DNA of 64,000 nucleotides from Treponema sp. (GTDB taxonomy: Bacteria > Spirochaetota > Spirochaetia > Treponematales > Breznakiellaceae): positions 23,345 to 87,344 of the forward strand of contig JAISQJ010000162.1 in assembly GCA_031274285.1 (NCBI GenBank), written 5' to 3'. Of this stretch, positions 37,113-47,359 are shown piece by piece (the first letter of the stretch is position 1; every line of letters starts with the position of its first letter). The translations under genes and the position numbers were made by a program. The notes beneath the pieces are model-generated. The model was given only the letters and a program-made list of their open reading frames with translations. It was not told the DNA's origin and did not search any database.

Positions 37113-38478
37113 CGGGCCTCTGCCCCGTCCGAGGCTGTCTCCCTGCGGCTTCTTCCTCCTTATCATTATTGCCGCGGCCTTTGGGGCGGGGAACTGGCGG
37201 CAGGAGCTTGCCCTGAGTCTGGTGGGCGCGGTCTGCCTTTCGGTCTGGATGTACTGTCTTATCCTGGGCCTGGTGATCGCCATGATTCACCGGAAAAAGG
37301 CCCGGTCCATCCGGATACGCCTGGTTCCCCGTGCTATCGCCGCCGGCGGCGTGGTGGAGATTGTCTGCCCCGAGGAGCGGTTTTTTCGGATACCGGGGAT
37401 TCTGGCCCGCTGCCGGGTCCGCATGGAAACACGGGACGGCCGGCGGGTGGAGCATACCTTTGACCCCGGCATTCCGGGAGGGCGTTTTGACATTCCCGGC
37501 CGGGGGGCCTACTACGCCGGCCGGGATGAGCTGGCGATCTTTGACGCCTTCGGGATTTTCGATTTTTCCTGGGCCCTGCCTGCGGAGGCCGTTTCCCCGG
37601 AGGGCGCTGCCGGGGGCGGGATCTTGCCGCCGGGGGGCCTTGAAGGGGCCAGGGTTCTGGCAAGCCCCCGGCCCGCGGAGGAGCCTCTGGCGCTGAGGCC
37701 CCGGACCGGGGGCCGGGAACAGCACAGCGGCCCCCACTACCGGCGTACCGATGACCTGATTGACCACCGGCCCTACATCCCCGGCGACGATCCCCGGCGG
37801 ATCAACTGGAAGCTTTACAGCCACGGCCCCGCCAATTCCCTGTTTGTCCGGGAGGGGGAGACCGAACCCCCGCCCCGGGCCCGGCTCCTTATCCTGGCGG
37901 ACACCGAGGCCGATCCCGGCCTCTTTAGCCCCCAGGCCGCCAGGGAGGCGGTGGACCTGCTCTGCGAACAGGTTCTGGCCATAAGCCTGGACCTGAGCGG
38001 CCGGGGCATGGAGGTGCTGACGGGGTACACGGGGGGAGCGCTGCGGGGCGGGGACCCGGCGGAACTGGCCAGGGCCATGGCCTGGCCCGCGGCCCTTCCC
38101 CTGCCCGCCGGGGAGCGCCGGGCCTTGGAGCGGGGCCGGGGGCCGGGCTCCGCAAGGCGGGGTTCCGCAAAAAAAAGCTCCGCAAGACCGGGTTCCGGGC
38201 AGGCCCCGGAACTCCCCGCGGCGGAAGGGGGGACCTGCATCCTGGCCCTGCCCCGGACCACCGGAGGCCAAGATTCCGGCGCCCTGGACCGTTTCCTTTC
38301 CCGCCGGGCCGGGAACGCGTTACCCTGCGATATCATCTTCCTCTACACCGGGGAGCTGCGGGAGGAGGCGGAAACCTGCGCCCGGATCTACGGCGCAAGG
38401 AACGCGGTCCGGGCCTTTGCCATGGAGGTAAGCCGGGACCCGAGGCAAGACCCCTACGGCCCGGCGGTCCCGGTATGA
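37081..38478 (+). CDS. DUF58 domain protein (copy 1)
   Basis: HYRRTDDLIDHRPYIPGDDPRRINWKLYSHG; overlaps moxR, followed by transglutaminase-like gene. Confidence 0.88.
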   Translation: MPDLMGSKQSSGPLPRPRLSPCGFFLLIIIAAAFGAGNWRQELALSLVGAVCLSVWMYCLILGLVIAMIHRKKARSIRIRLVPRAIAAGGVVEIVCPEERFFRIPGILARCRVRMETRDGRRVEHTFDPGIPGGRFDIPGRGAYYAGRDELAIFDAFGIFDFSWALPAEAVSPEGAAGGGILPPGGLEGARVLASPRPAEEPLALRPRTGGREQHSGPHYRRTDDLIDHRPYIPGDDPRRINWKLYSHGPANSLFVREGETEPPPRARLLILADTEADPGLFSPQAAREAVDLLCEQVLAISLDLSGRGMEVLTGYTGGALRGGDPAELARAMAWPAALPLPAGERRALERGRGPGSARRGSAKKSSARPGSGQAPELPAAEGGTCILALPRTTGGQDSGALDRFLSRRAGNALPCDIIFLYTGELREEAETCARIYGARNAVRAFAMEVSRDPRQDPYGPAVPV

Positions 38479-40634
38479 AGGCCGCCCTTTTCCTGCGTTC
38501 CGCGGCCCTCTTTCTTATCCTGGGCCAGACGGCCCTTTTGGCCGGAGATATGGCGGATATGCCGGTCTTTGCCGCGGCCCTGCTGGCGGCCTTTCTGGTC
38601 CCCGCTTTCCTGCCCCTAAAAAGGGCCAAGATCTTTCCCGCCCTGCTTTTCCTGGCCCTGTTGCCCCCGGCCCTGCGGCTCCTTATCGGTGTTCCCCGGA
38701 TTTTTGTGTCAGGCCCCCACGGTATGGCCCCGGTCCTGGACGGCCTGCTCCTGGACTACGACCGCAATACCTTTGTCTTTCTGCTCCCCTACTATTGGGC
38801 CGCATTCAGCGCCTATTTTTCCATCCGTTCCCGGAAATTCTTACGGGCCTGCGTGGGGATCGATCTTCTCATCCTCCTCCTGATTTACAGCTTTGCCCAT
38901 ACCGGGGACCTGGAACCCTACCGCTGGCCCGTGGTGATGATCGCCGTCTTCGCCCTGGCGGGATTTTTGGAACTGGCGGCCCTGATTCGATCCCTGCCCC
39001 CGGAATGGCATCTCCGCCGGGGGGAGCGGGTTTGGGCCACCGCCATGCTGCTGCTCCTGGTTGCCCTGGGGGGCGGCCTCTTTATCCGGCCCTCCCAGGA
39101 AAAGGCGGTGGAACAGGGGGGCGGCCTCCTGGCCCCGGATATATTCAGCTTTGATTTTTCCAAGGTCCTGAAACTGGAAAGCCAGATCAGCATGAACGAT
39201 GATCTGGTCCTCATCGTCAAGAAAGACAGTGAAGATTATCACATCCTCCTGCGCCGCTATGTACTGTCCGGCTACAGTAAGGCTCAGGGTTTTTTCCGGG
39301 TGGATGAGTACGACGAGCGGGACCATCCCCAGCGGCTGCCCAACCGGACCATGAGTCTGAGCGGCCGGGAAGCGGCGGAAAAATTACGGGCCACCGTGAC
39401 GGTCGATCAGGAATACTACCTGGTGAATTTTGATTCCCAGGCCTTTATCGGCATGAACCAGCCGGTCCAGGTGATCCCCTTCCAGAATTGGGACGCTTCT
39501 TCTTTTAGTTCGGTTTACGCGGTCCGCAGCCTTGCCAGCGACGTGATCCCCATTGAGCTCATGGACCTGGAGCTCTGGCCCCCCTCCGCGGAGAAGCTGG
39601 AATTAAGCGATGCCGAATACCGGCTCTACACCGAATACGGCGGCGACAAGCGGCTCCTGGAATATGCGGAGGAGATCACGTTAGGGCTGGAGGGTTACTG
39701 GGAAAAGGTGCAGGGAATCTACGAATGGCTTAAATTCGGGGATTACCGCTACAGCCTGAGGGCGGGGATTGCGGTGGACGGGGATCAGCTGAGTCATTTT
39801 CTTTTTACCTCGAAAAAGGGTTACTGTTCCTACTTTGCCTTTTCCTGCGCCCTGCTCCTCCGGTCCCTGGGTATACCGGCCAGGGTGGGGGCGGGCTTCT
39901 TCCTGGACCCCTCCACCAACACCTTTAACTATTACCCCGTCCGCTCCGACATGGCCCACGCATGGGTAGAGGTGTGGTTTCCCGGTTTCGGCTGGATAGA
40001 GTATGATCCTACCACGGAAAATCTGGCGGAGGGGGAGGAATTCCGCATCTCCGCCGGGGTGCCCAAGGAACTTTTTGAAGACCTGATGCGGGAGATCTTC
40101 GGCAACCGTAATAAGCTGCAGCGCCGGGAGGGGGCGGAGGAAGAGGAAAAAGCCGCGGGTCCCTCGCCGGCCGCGGATTTAGCGGCCCTGGCCCGGCGCT
40201 GGTGGCCGGCGCTGCTGGCCGCCGCGTTTACCCTGGGCTGCGCCCTGTTCCGCCTGGGACCCTTCCTTGCCTATAGCCTGACAAGGGACCGGAGGAAGAA
40301 GGCCCGGCGGCTCTGGGGGCGGGGGATCCATCTGCTCCGTCTGGCGGGACTGCGGCGGCCCGGAGACAGGGGGGAAGCGGAGTGGGCCAGGGAGATCGAC
40401 GGCCTCCTGCCCGCCCTTCCCTCGGTCAAAGCCATGGACCGCGCCTGGGTTTACCGGCTCTACGAGGGCCAGGCCAGGGCCCGCTTTGCCCCGGACTTTA
40501 GCGCCGGGGATTTTGAGGCCATGGAGGCCCTGTGGCCCTTCTTCACCGCCGCGTACCGGCGCTATGTGCCCCTGTGGCGGCGGGTCCTCGCGTGTCTTAC
40601 CTTTGGTCTTATTCCCGGGAGGCGGCCGCTATGA
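38475..40634 (+). CDS. membrane transglutaminase-like protein (TgpA-type)
   Basis: N-terminal TM bundle; SKKGYCSYFAFSCALLLRSLGIPARVGAGFFLDP...DMAHAWVEVWFPGFGWIEYDPTTE (Cys/His/Asp core). Confidence 0.92.
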   Translation: MKAALFLRSAALFLILGQTALLAGDMADMPVFAAALLAAFLVPAFLPLKRAKIFPALLFLALLPPALRLLIGVPRIFVSGPHGMAPVLDGLLLDYDRNTFVFLLPYYWAAFSAYFSIRSRKFLRACVGIDLLILLLIYSFAHTGDLEPYRWPVVMIAVFALAGFLELAALIRSLPPEWHLRRGERVWATAMLLLLVALGGGLFIRPSQEKAVEQGGGLLAPDIFSFDFSKVLKLESQISMNDDLVLIVKKDSEDYHILLRRYVLSGYSKAQGFFRVDEYDERDHPQRLPNRTMSLSGREAAEKLRATVTVDQEYYLVNFDSQAFIGMNQPVQVIPFQNWDASSFSSVYAVRSLASDVIPIELMDLELWPPSAEKLELSDAEYRLYTEYGGDKRLLEYAEEITLGLEGYWEKVQGIYEWLKFGDYRYSLRAGIAVDGDQLSHFLFTSKKGYCSYFAFSCALLLRSLGIPARVGAGFFLDPSTNTFNYYPVRSDMAHAWVEVWFPGFGWIEYDPTTENLAEGEEFRISAGVPKELFEDLMREIFGNRNKLQRREGAEEEEKAAGPSPAADLAALARRWWPALLAAAFTLGCALFRLGPFLAYSLTRDRRKKARRLWGRGIHLLRLAGLRRPGDRGEAEWAREIDGLLPALPSVKAMDRAWVYRLYEGQARARFAPDFSAGDFEAMEALWPFFTAAYRRYVPLWRRVLACLTFGLIPGRRPL

Positions 40635-42403
40635 GCGTAAAAAAACTGCCGGCCCTGATTCTCCTTATGCTGGGAGCCCTGCTCCCCGCCCAGGAGGGGC
40701 CCGACGCCCTGATGGAAGAGGCCCTGGCCGCGGAACGGGCGGAGTACTGGGAGCGGGCCATCGAACTCTACGATTCGGGGACGGAACAGTACCCCGGTGA
40801 TATCCGTTTCCCCTGGGCCCTGGGGAACCTGTACCAGAGCCGGAGCCTGTACAGCCTTGCCTGGGATGAGTACCGCCGGGCGGAAAAGATCGATCCCCGG
40901 ACGCCGGAACTCCTCTACAGCATGGCCCGGACCGCCGGCCACCTTAACCTGGATACCCTGGCGGTGGATTACCTGGAGCGGACCCTGGCCCTTGACAGCG
41001 AACACCGGGACGCCATCGGGCAGCTTGGCTGGATGTACTACAAGGTCCACCGCCAGGCCGACGGGGAACGGCTCCTCCGCTCCGCCATGGAAAAGTTCCC
41101 CGACGACCCGGACTACGCCATGACCCTGGGGACCCTGAACTCCGACATGTTCCGCTATGACGAGGGAAAACGCTGGTATCTCAGGGCCATCGCGGGGGGA
41201 GAACTGCGGCAGGACATCCATTTTTCCTCGGTGGCCCACTACAACCTTTCGATTCTGGAAAGCCGCTTCTACCGCTTTGATTTGGCCTTTGAGCAGACCA
41301 ACGCATCCCTGGCCCAGCTCAACCGCTCCTCGGGCCGCCTTGCCAGGGGGGAACTCTACCTGCGGCAGCTCGATTTCCGGTCCGCCCTTTCCGACTACGA
41401 GGCGGCCTACGAGATGGACACCTCCCCCCTCTCCCGGCTCAACCTGGCCCTGGTGTACCAGATCGCCGGCCGCCTGGAAGAGGCCAGGATCTATGCGGAG
41501 GACTGCCTTAAATCGGGGGACCTTTCCTGGATGATGAACTACGGCATTGATCCGGTACGCTACCGCCGGGACATCCACGAAATTCTCTACAAAACCTACG
41601 ATGGGCTTACCAAGACCGAGGGGGCCCGGCCCTACCCCGCGCCGGGGGAATGGATACAAAGCAGGGCCAGGGAGTTTTCCTACTGGTTTAAGGCCGAAGT
41701 CCACCGCCACCTGTTCCGCAAGTACAGCCGCCTTTCGGCCGCCTCCTACGAGGAGCCCCACCTGGACGCGCTGATTCAGTATTACCGGGCCTTTGAGGCT
41801 TACCCCCGCCGGGCCCTGAGTTACCTGCGGGAGGCCCGGAACTTTGAAGTCCCCCTGATCCCCGAGTCCGAGCCGGAGTATAACTACGAGGAGGGGCAGC
41901 TTTTGAAGCGGACGGACCTGCTGGAAAAAGCCCTGTGGGACTTTGATTCCCTTTGGGAGCGGGACATGATCGCCGACACCTTTGCCAGGCTTGCTGAAAG
42001 CAATGCCGGGCTTGCTGAAGGCAATGCCGGCGGTTCGCCTGCCCGGCGCTTCGCGGAGGAACTCTACCTCCTCAACCCCGGCGCGGTCAGGCAGCAGGGC
42101 ATCGCCCTGCCGGTGGAACTGCGCTTTAGCGTTCCGCCGGGCCCCGGCGGGACGGAACCGCCCTTCAAGCGGTTAACACGGATGCTCGGGAAGGCGGGGC
42201 TGCGGGAAACCGGTACGGCCCGCCTGAGCCTGTCCCTGAACTTTGAGGAACTGGCTGACCGGCCCGGCTGGGCGGTCTACTGCGAACTCTCCGGCCAGGG
42301 CCGATCCCTGGCGGGCAGGGACATCCTTTTGCCTTCGGCCTCCCGGCGGGATACCGCGGCCTTTGCCAGGGAACTGGCGGACACGGTGTTCGCGTGGCGC
42401 TAA
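40631..42403 (+). CDS. TPR repeat protein
   Basis: Signal-like MSVKKLPALILLMLGALLPAQEG, then TPR-type helices (AAERAEYWERAIELYDSGTEQYPGDIRFPWALGNLYQSR...). ATGA overlap with preceding gene. Confidence 0.85.
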   Translation: MSVKKLPALILLMLGALLPAQEGPDALMEEALAAERAEYWERAIELYDSGTEQYPGDIRFPWALGNLYQSRSLYSLAWDEYRRAEKIDPRTPELLYSMARTAGHLNLDTLAVDYLERTLALDSEHRDAIGQLGWMYYKVHRQADGERLLRSAMEKFPDDPDYAMTLGTLNSDMFRYDEGKRWYLRAIAGGELRQDIHFSSVAHYNLSILESRFYRFDLAFEQTNASLAQLNRSSGRLARGELYLRQLDFRSALSDYEAAYEMDTSPLSRLNLALVYQIAGRLEEARIYAEDCLKSGDLSWMMNYGIDPVRYRRDIHEILYKTYDGLTKTEGARPYPAPGEWIQSRAREFSYWFKAEVHRHLFRKYSRLSAASYEEPHLDALIQYYRAFEAYPRRALSYLREARNFEVPLIPESEPEYNYEEGQLLKRTDLLEKALWDFDSLWERDMIADTFARLAESNAGLAEGNAGGSPARRFAEELYLLNPGAVRQQGIALPVELRFSVPPGPGGTEPPFKRLTRMLGKAGLRETGTARLSLSLNFEELADRPGWAVYCELSGQGRSLAGRDILLPSASRRDTAAFARELADTVFAWR

Positions 42404-42422
42404 TGCCGTTGCGCTAGCAGCG

Positions 42423-43373
42423 TCAAAATCCCCTGGCGGATAGATCCCTGGCGATGCTTACATACAATTCGGGGATATGTACTCCCTTGTAGTTTATGCG
42501 GTAGCTGTCAACGATTCCCGCATGGGATATGCCAAAGGCGCCGCCGGTGGTTATGACTCCCTTGAAATCACCCCACTGCGCCGAATCAACCGGGCATAGG
42601 CCGTCGTTATCGCCGTCGGTTATTTTTATCAGGGGATTCAGGAACATGAGGGTGGGATCGCTGAAAAAGAATTTCATTTTAGCCGCATAGCTTTGGTAGT
42701 ATACCGTATCCATGTCGGGATTAATTTTATTAAATTCCAGGCAGCGGCGTTCGGAAAGCTGCCGGCTGCTGGTAAAAAAATCGGGGTCCTTATCGCCCAG
42801 CATTTTGAACCAGATGTCCACAAAAAATGAAGTAAATTTGTAAAGCCCGTCCGGGGTATCCACGGTCATGTCCATGGCCTTGACCCCGTGATGGGGAGTT
42901 GAAATAGTGGTTAACGAGGCAACCGCGCCGTCCATACCCAGCGAGCTTATCAGGTACCGCGCCTCAAGGCCGCCCCTTGAGTGGGCAATAATGTTTACCT
43001 TTTCTACCCCTTCCCTGACGAGTACGCCCAGTACGGCAAGCTTGATTTTTTCCGCATTCCCCTCGATGGAGCCCCAGGCATCGGTGCCGCCGTAGTATAC
43101 CGCAACGCCCTTCCGGGCAAGGTACTTAGGGATGCGGCCCCAGTAATTGATAAAGCCCAGGGTCTTGTCCCTAAACCCGGCGCCGTGAACAAGCAAAACA
43201 GGGTATTTTAAGGCGATTGGTTCATCCGTATCTTTTCCGGGGTTCATAGCTGTCTCCTGCACGTTATTTCCGCCCGCTTCAAATTCCGGTATCCCCAGGA
43301 CCGTTTTACACGATACACAGGTAAGCATAAAGCCCAGGGAGACACGGCAGAGACGGCGTAAAAATTTTTGCAC
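42423..43373 (-). CDS. lipase-like alpha/beta hydrolase lipoprotein
   Basis: MLTCVSCKT lipobox-like; YPVLLVHGAGFRDK, nucleophile elbow VNIIAHSRGGLEARYLIS. Confidence 0.85.
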   Translation of the reverse strand: MQKFLRRLCRVSLGFMLTCVSCKTVLGIPEFEAGGNNVQETAMNPGKDTDEPIALKYPVLLVHGAGFRDKTLGFINYWGRIPKYLARKGVAVYYGGTDAWGSIEGNAEKIKLAVLGVLVREGVEKVNIIAHSRGGLEARYLISSLGMDGAVASLTTISTPHHGVKAMDMTVDTPDGLYKFTSFFVDIWFKMLGDKDPDFFTSSRQLSERRCLEFNKINPDMDTVYYQSYAAKMKFFFSDPTLMFLNPLIKITDGDNDGLCPVDSAQWGDFKGVITTGGAFGISHAGIVDSYRINYKGVHIPELYVSIARDLSARGF

Positions 43374-43400
43374 GGAGACCTCCGGTATACGCTAAAACCC

Positions 43401-44306
43401 CTACTTTACCTTGTCCACTATCTCCCGGATAACATCGCCGGCCTTGTCGTTTTCCACCTGGCAGGTGCCGACCTGGCGGTGGCCGCCGCCGCCGTAGTGG
43501 TACAGGAGGCTCCCCACGTCCACCGTGGCGCTGCGGTTGATGACGCTGTAACCCACGGTGATGGCGGTGTTGGTCTTCTCCCGGCCTTCCACTATCCAGA
43601 TAGAGATGTTCTGCTGGGGGTAGAGGGTATAGATGAGGAAGCGGTTGCCCGCGTAGATGGGGTCCACCCCCCGCAGGTCCAGGATCAGGGCGTTTCCTTC
43701 GATCCTGGCGTAACGCGTGATCATTTCCCTGAACAGGGCGTCCTGTTCAAAGTACAGGTCCAGCCGTTCCTTTACATCGCTCATCTCAAGAATCTCGTCG
43801 ATGGTTTTTTCCGAACAAGCCAGGGCCAGTTTTTTCATCAGATCGTAGTTGCTAATGGTGAAATTCCTGAAACGCCCAAGGCCGGTCCGGGGGTCCATGA
43901 TGAAGCCCAGGAGCACCCAGCCCTTGGGATCCAGGATTTCGTCCTTGGTCAGGTTCCCGGAGTCCACCTTGTCCACGTATTCCACCATCCGGGAAAAACG
44001 GCCCAGCTTTTCATCCCCGCCGTAGTAGTCGTAGACCACCCTGGCGCAGCTTGGGGCCAGCCGGGAAACCCCTTCAAAGTAGGTCTTGGCCCCCAGCCGT
44101 TCGGTTTCGCTGGAATGGTGGTCAAACCACAGCCTGCAGCCCTTTACGTAGGGGATATTGGCCAAAATATCGTCCCCCGTGGCGGTTACCAGGCCGTCCT
44201 GGATATCCTTGGGATGCACAAACTTCCATTCGTCAATAACTCCCAGGTAAAGGAGCAGGGCCCCGCAGGCCAGTCCGTCAAAATCCGATCTCGTCAGCAA
44301 TCTCAT
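43401..44306 (-). CDS. DHH family phosphoesterase
   Basis: RSDFDGLACGALLLYLG; LWFDHHSSE; C-terminal DVGSLLYHYGGGGHRQVGTCQV. Confidence 0.9.
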   Translation of the reverse strand: MRLLTRSDFDGLACGALLLYLGVIDEWKFVHPKDIQDGLVTATGDDILANIPYVKGCRLWFDHHSSETERLGAKTYFEGVSRLAPSCARVVYDYYGGDEKLGRFSRMVEYVDKVDSGNLTKDEILDPKGWVLLGFIMDPRTGLGRFRNFTISNYDLMKKLALACSEKTIDEILEMSDVKERLDLYFEQDALFREMITRYARIEGNALILDLRGVDPIYAGNRFLIYTLYPQQNISIWIVEGREKTNTAITVGYSVINRSATVDVGSLLYHYGGGGHRQVGTCQVENDKAGDVIREIVDKVK

Positions 44307-44361
44307 CTTACACCCCTTACTCCTGAATGGTTACTTTGACATATTATATTATACTGTATCT

Positions 44362-47247
44362 ATGATTGTCTTCAATTCTAATCGAAAAAAGCTGACCCTT
44401 CTCGCGGTTGGAGCCCTGATTCTGTCGGCGGCTCTCTTTTCCTGTACTACGGCGCCCGGCAAGGGGCCGGGAATCGAAGCCTACGGAGGGCTGGGGGCGG
44501 GAGGGGACCCTATTCCCTTCATGGAACAGGTCCGTACCGGCGTCCTTCCGGGGGGGCTTAGGTACTTTATCCTGGAGAATTCCCGGCCGGAAAACCGCGC
44601 CTACCTTACCCTGGCGGTAGACGCCGGGTCGGTGCTGGAGGAGGAGCACGAGCGGGGCCTGGCCCACTTTGTGGAGCACATGGCCTTTAACGGTACCGCC
44701 CGGTTCCCCGAATCCGAACTCGTAGACTACCTGCGATCCCTGGGGATGCGCTTTGGGCCGGAGGTAAACGCGTATACCAGCTACAACCGCACGGTCTTCG
44801 GCATTGAGGTGCCGGTGGAATCTACGGGGGACGGGCTTAAAAAGGTCCCCGCCAAGGCCCTGGAGGTGCTGGACGACTGGACCAGGGCCATCACCTTTGA
44901 TCCCAAGGATGTGGACGACGAGCGTCTGGTCATCATGGAGGAGTACCGGTCCAGCCTGGGGGCCGTAAGCAGGATACGGCAGCAGATGATGCCGGCCCTC
45001 TTTGAAGGCTCCCCCTATGCGGTCCGCGATCCCATCGGCCTGCCGGAGATCATCCAAAACGCCCCGGCCCAACGGCTGGAAGACTTTTACCGCCGCTGGT
45101 ACCGGCCGGATAACATGGCCCTTATCGTGGTGGGAGACTTTGACGGCGCTGCGCTGGAAGCGGAACTTGCCTCCTACTTTGCGGGTCCGCCGGCCGCCGG
45201 GGCGCTGGAACGGCCCCGCTACGAACTCACGGCCCCCAAGAAGGGGAATTTCAGGACCTTCACCATAACGGACCCGGAACTTACCTTTAGCCAGGCGGCC
45301 CTCTACTTTAAGCGTTCCCCCCAGGCCCGCCGGCCGACCCTGGAAGGCTACCGGGGGGACCTAATGGACAACCTGATCCAGCGGATGCTGTCCCTGCGCT
45401 TTGACGAGAGATCCCAACAGCCCGAGGCCCCCTACATCGGCGCCATGGGGGGGACTATGCGTTACGGCAGTTCCTCCCGCTACTACCTGCTGCTGGCGGA
45501 GTCGAAGACCGGCGAGATCGAGGAAAGCCTGGGGGAACTGCTGCGGGAAAAGGAATCCCTGCGCCGTTTCGGCTTTACCCGGGGGGAGATCGATATGGCC
45601 AAGGCCGCCCTCCTCTCCGATCTGGAGCAGATGGTGTCCGAAAAGGACCGCCAGCAGTCGGGACGCTACGTTTCCGGCCTTACGGAATACTTCCTTGAGG
45701 GGGAAAGCCTGCCGGACATAACCTGGGAGTACGGGGCGGCCAGGGAACTCTTGCCCCTCATCGGCGTGGAGGATATTGCCCGGCAGGTACGGGAGTATTT
45801 TGAAAGCGGCGACCTGACGGTTCTTATCATCGCCCCGGAATCCGAAAAGGAAAAACTGCCCGGCGAAGCGCGGATCAGGGACATGGTGAGGGAAAGCGCC
45901 CGCCTGAAGCTGCAGCCCCCGGCGGAAACCGCATCCGGCGGCGCCCTGGTCCCCCAGAGGCCGAAAGCCGGATCGATCCGCTCCGAAACCCTGGACAGTG
46001 AAACCGGGGCCCGTATCTGGGAACTGGAGAACGGCGCCTCCGTGATTCTTAAGGAAACCCGGAACCGGAACAACGAGATCGTCCTTTACGCCATGGCCAG
46101 GGGGGGTACGGCAAGCGCGGTCCCGGAAGAATATGTCTCCGTCTCCCTGGCCGCGGAAATGGCGGAGGCCTCCGGCCTTGGCCCCTGGTCCCGGCCCCAA
46201 CTGGTAAAGCTCCTGACCGGTAAGCAGGTAAGCCTCTCCTTCTGGACGGGGAGCTACTACCGGGGTTTCCAGGGTTCCTCCAGTTCCGGCGACCTGGCAA
46301 GCCTTATGGAGATGCTCTACCTCTCCTTTACCGGACCCCGGCTCAGCGAGGACGCCGTCCGCACGGTGCTGGACTCCTACCGGACCAGCCTGGTCCAGCG
46401 GGGGGAGGACCCGGACACGGTCTTTGCCGATGCGGTACTCCGCATGACCTCCGGGGGGCACCCCTATTTTGAGCCCCTTACCGTGGAGAACCTGGCCGAC
46501 TTTGATTCGGAGGAGGCCGTATCTTTCCTTAAGCGCGGCCTTAACCCTGCGGACTATACCTTTATTTTTACCGGAAACCTTGACATCGAGCAGATGCGGG
46601 GCCTGGTGGAGACCTGGCTTGCCGCTATCCCCCCTTCGGAATCCTGGAACACCTGGACGGACCTCCGGCTGCGCAGGCCCGGCAAGACCGATGAAAGGGT
46701 CTACAAGGGCAAGGAGGAACAGAGCATAGTCTACCTGGGCTGGTACGCTCCCCTGCCCTTCACGGAGGAACAGAGTGTAAAAGCCTCGGTTCTCAGCGAG
46801 TACCTGGACATACTCCTTACCAGGGATATTCGGGAAAAGCTGGGGGGAGTCTATTCGATCAGCGTATACGTTTCCCTTTCCCCGATTCCAGCCGGAGAAC
46901 TGGTGATGCAGATTTACTTTGCCTGCGATCCCAGGCGGAGCGAGGAGCTTTCCGCCGCGGTGGAGGACCTGTTACGGCGGACCGCCGAAGGCCCCCTGGA
47001 CGGGGATACCCTTACCAAATCCCTGGAGGCCGTGAAAAAGGACTGGGAGGCTTCGGTGCAGAGCAACCTCTACATCGCCCAAAGCTACGCTAATTCGGCA
47101 GTGCTGCTGGATACCCCCCTCTCCCGGCTGGATAAGCGGCCGGAACTCTACCGGGGGGTCGTCCCCGCGGACATACAGGAACTCTGCCGCATGCTCCTGC
47201 CCCGGGGTCCGGCCAAGCTGGTCCTCTACCCCGAGGGCTGGAAGTAG
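44362..47247 (+). CDS. M16 family zinc metallopeptidase lipoprotein
   Basis: LSAALFSCTTAPG lipobox; HxxEH motif in GLAHFVEHMAFNGTARFPESELVDYLRSLGMRFGPEVNAYTSYNRTVF; second M16 domain. Confidence 0.93.
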   Translation: MIVFNSNRKKLTLLAVGALILSAALFSCTTAPGKGPGIEAYGGLGAGGDPIPFMEQVRTGVLPGGLRYFILENSRPENRAYLTLAVDAGSVLEEEHERGLAHFVEHMAFNGTARFPESELVDYLRSLGMRFGPEVNAYTSYNRTVFGIEVPVESTGDGLKKVPAKALEVLDDWTRAITFDPKDVDDERLVIMEEYRSSLGAVSRIRQQMMPALFEGSPYAVRDPIGLPEIIQNAPAQRLEDFYRRWYRPDNMALIVVGDFDGAALEAELASYFAGPPAAGALERPRYELTAPKKGNFRTFTITDPELTFSQAALYFKRSPQARRPTLEGYRGDLMDNLIQRMLSLRFDERSQQPEAPYIGAMGGTMRYGSSSRYYLLLAESKTGEIEESLGELLREKESLRRFGFTRGEIDMAKAALLSDLEQMVSEKDRQQSGRYVSGLTEYFLEGESLPDITWEYGAARELLPLIGVEDIARQVREYFESGDLTVLIIAPESEKEKLPGEARIRDMVRESARLKLQPPAETASGGALVPQRPKAGSIRSETLDSETGARIWELENGASVILKETRNRNNEIVLYAMARGGTASAVPEEYVSVSLAAEMAEASGLGPWSRPQLVKLLTGKQVSLSFWTGSYYRGFQGSSSSGDLASLMEMLYLSFTGPRLSEDAVRTVLDSYRTSLVQRGEDPDTVFADAVLRMTSGGHPYFEPLTVENLADFDSEEAVSFLKRGLNPADYTFIFTGNLDIEQMRGLVETWLAAIPPSESWNTWTDLRLRRPGKTDERVYKGKEEQSIVYLGWYAPLPFTEEQSVKASVLSEYLDILLTRDIREKLGGVYSISVYVSLSPIPAGELVMQIYFACDPRRSEELSAAVEDLLRRTAEGPLDGDTLTKSLEAVKKDWEASVQSNLYIAQSYANSAVLLDTPLSRLDKRPELYRGVVPADIQELCRMLLPRGPAKLVLYPEGWK

Positions 47248-47253
47248 GATACG

Positions 47254-47322
47254 CCCAGGGCAGCCAGCGTTTACTCCGCAGGGGCGTGATACACCTAATA
47301 GTGCCACCGGAGCTGCCCTGGG
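47254..47322. repeat. perfect 11-bp inverted repeat CCCAGGGCAGC ... GCTGCCCTGGG at GC/AT boundary
   Basis: Arms at 47254-47264 and 47312-47322, 47-nt spacer, starting 7 bp after the M16 stop codon. Confidence 0.7.
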
Positions 47323-47359
47323 GCTTAATGGGGAAGCGGTTTATTTGGGGGGAATATTT

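Noticed and set aside
37099-38271. 390-aa minus-strand ORF opposite DUF58
   Set aside because: Antisense artefact of high GC.
40562-41761. 399-aa minus-strand ORF opposite the TPR gene
   Set aside because: Antisense artefact; no domain signature.
45361-46461. 366-aa minus-strand ORF opposite the M16 peptidase
   Set aside because: Antisense artefact; the plus strand has the clear peptidase frame.
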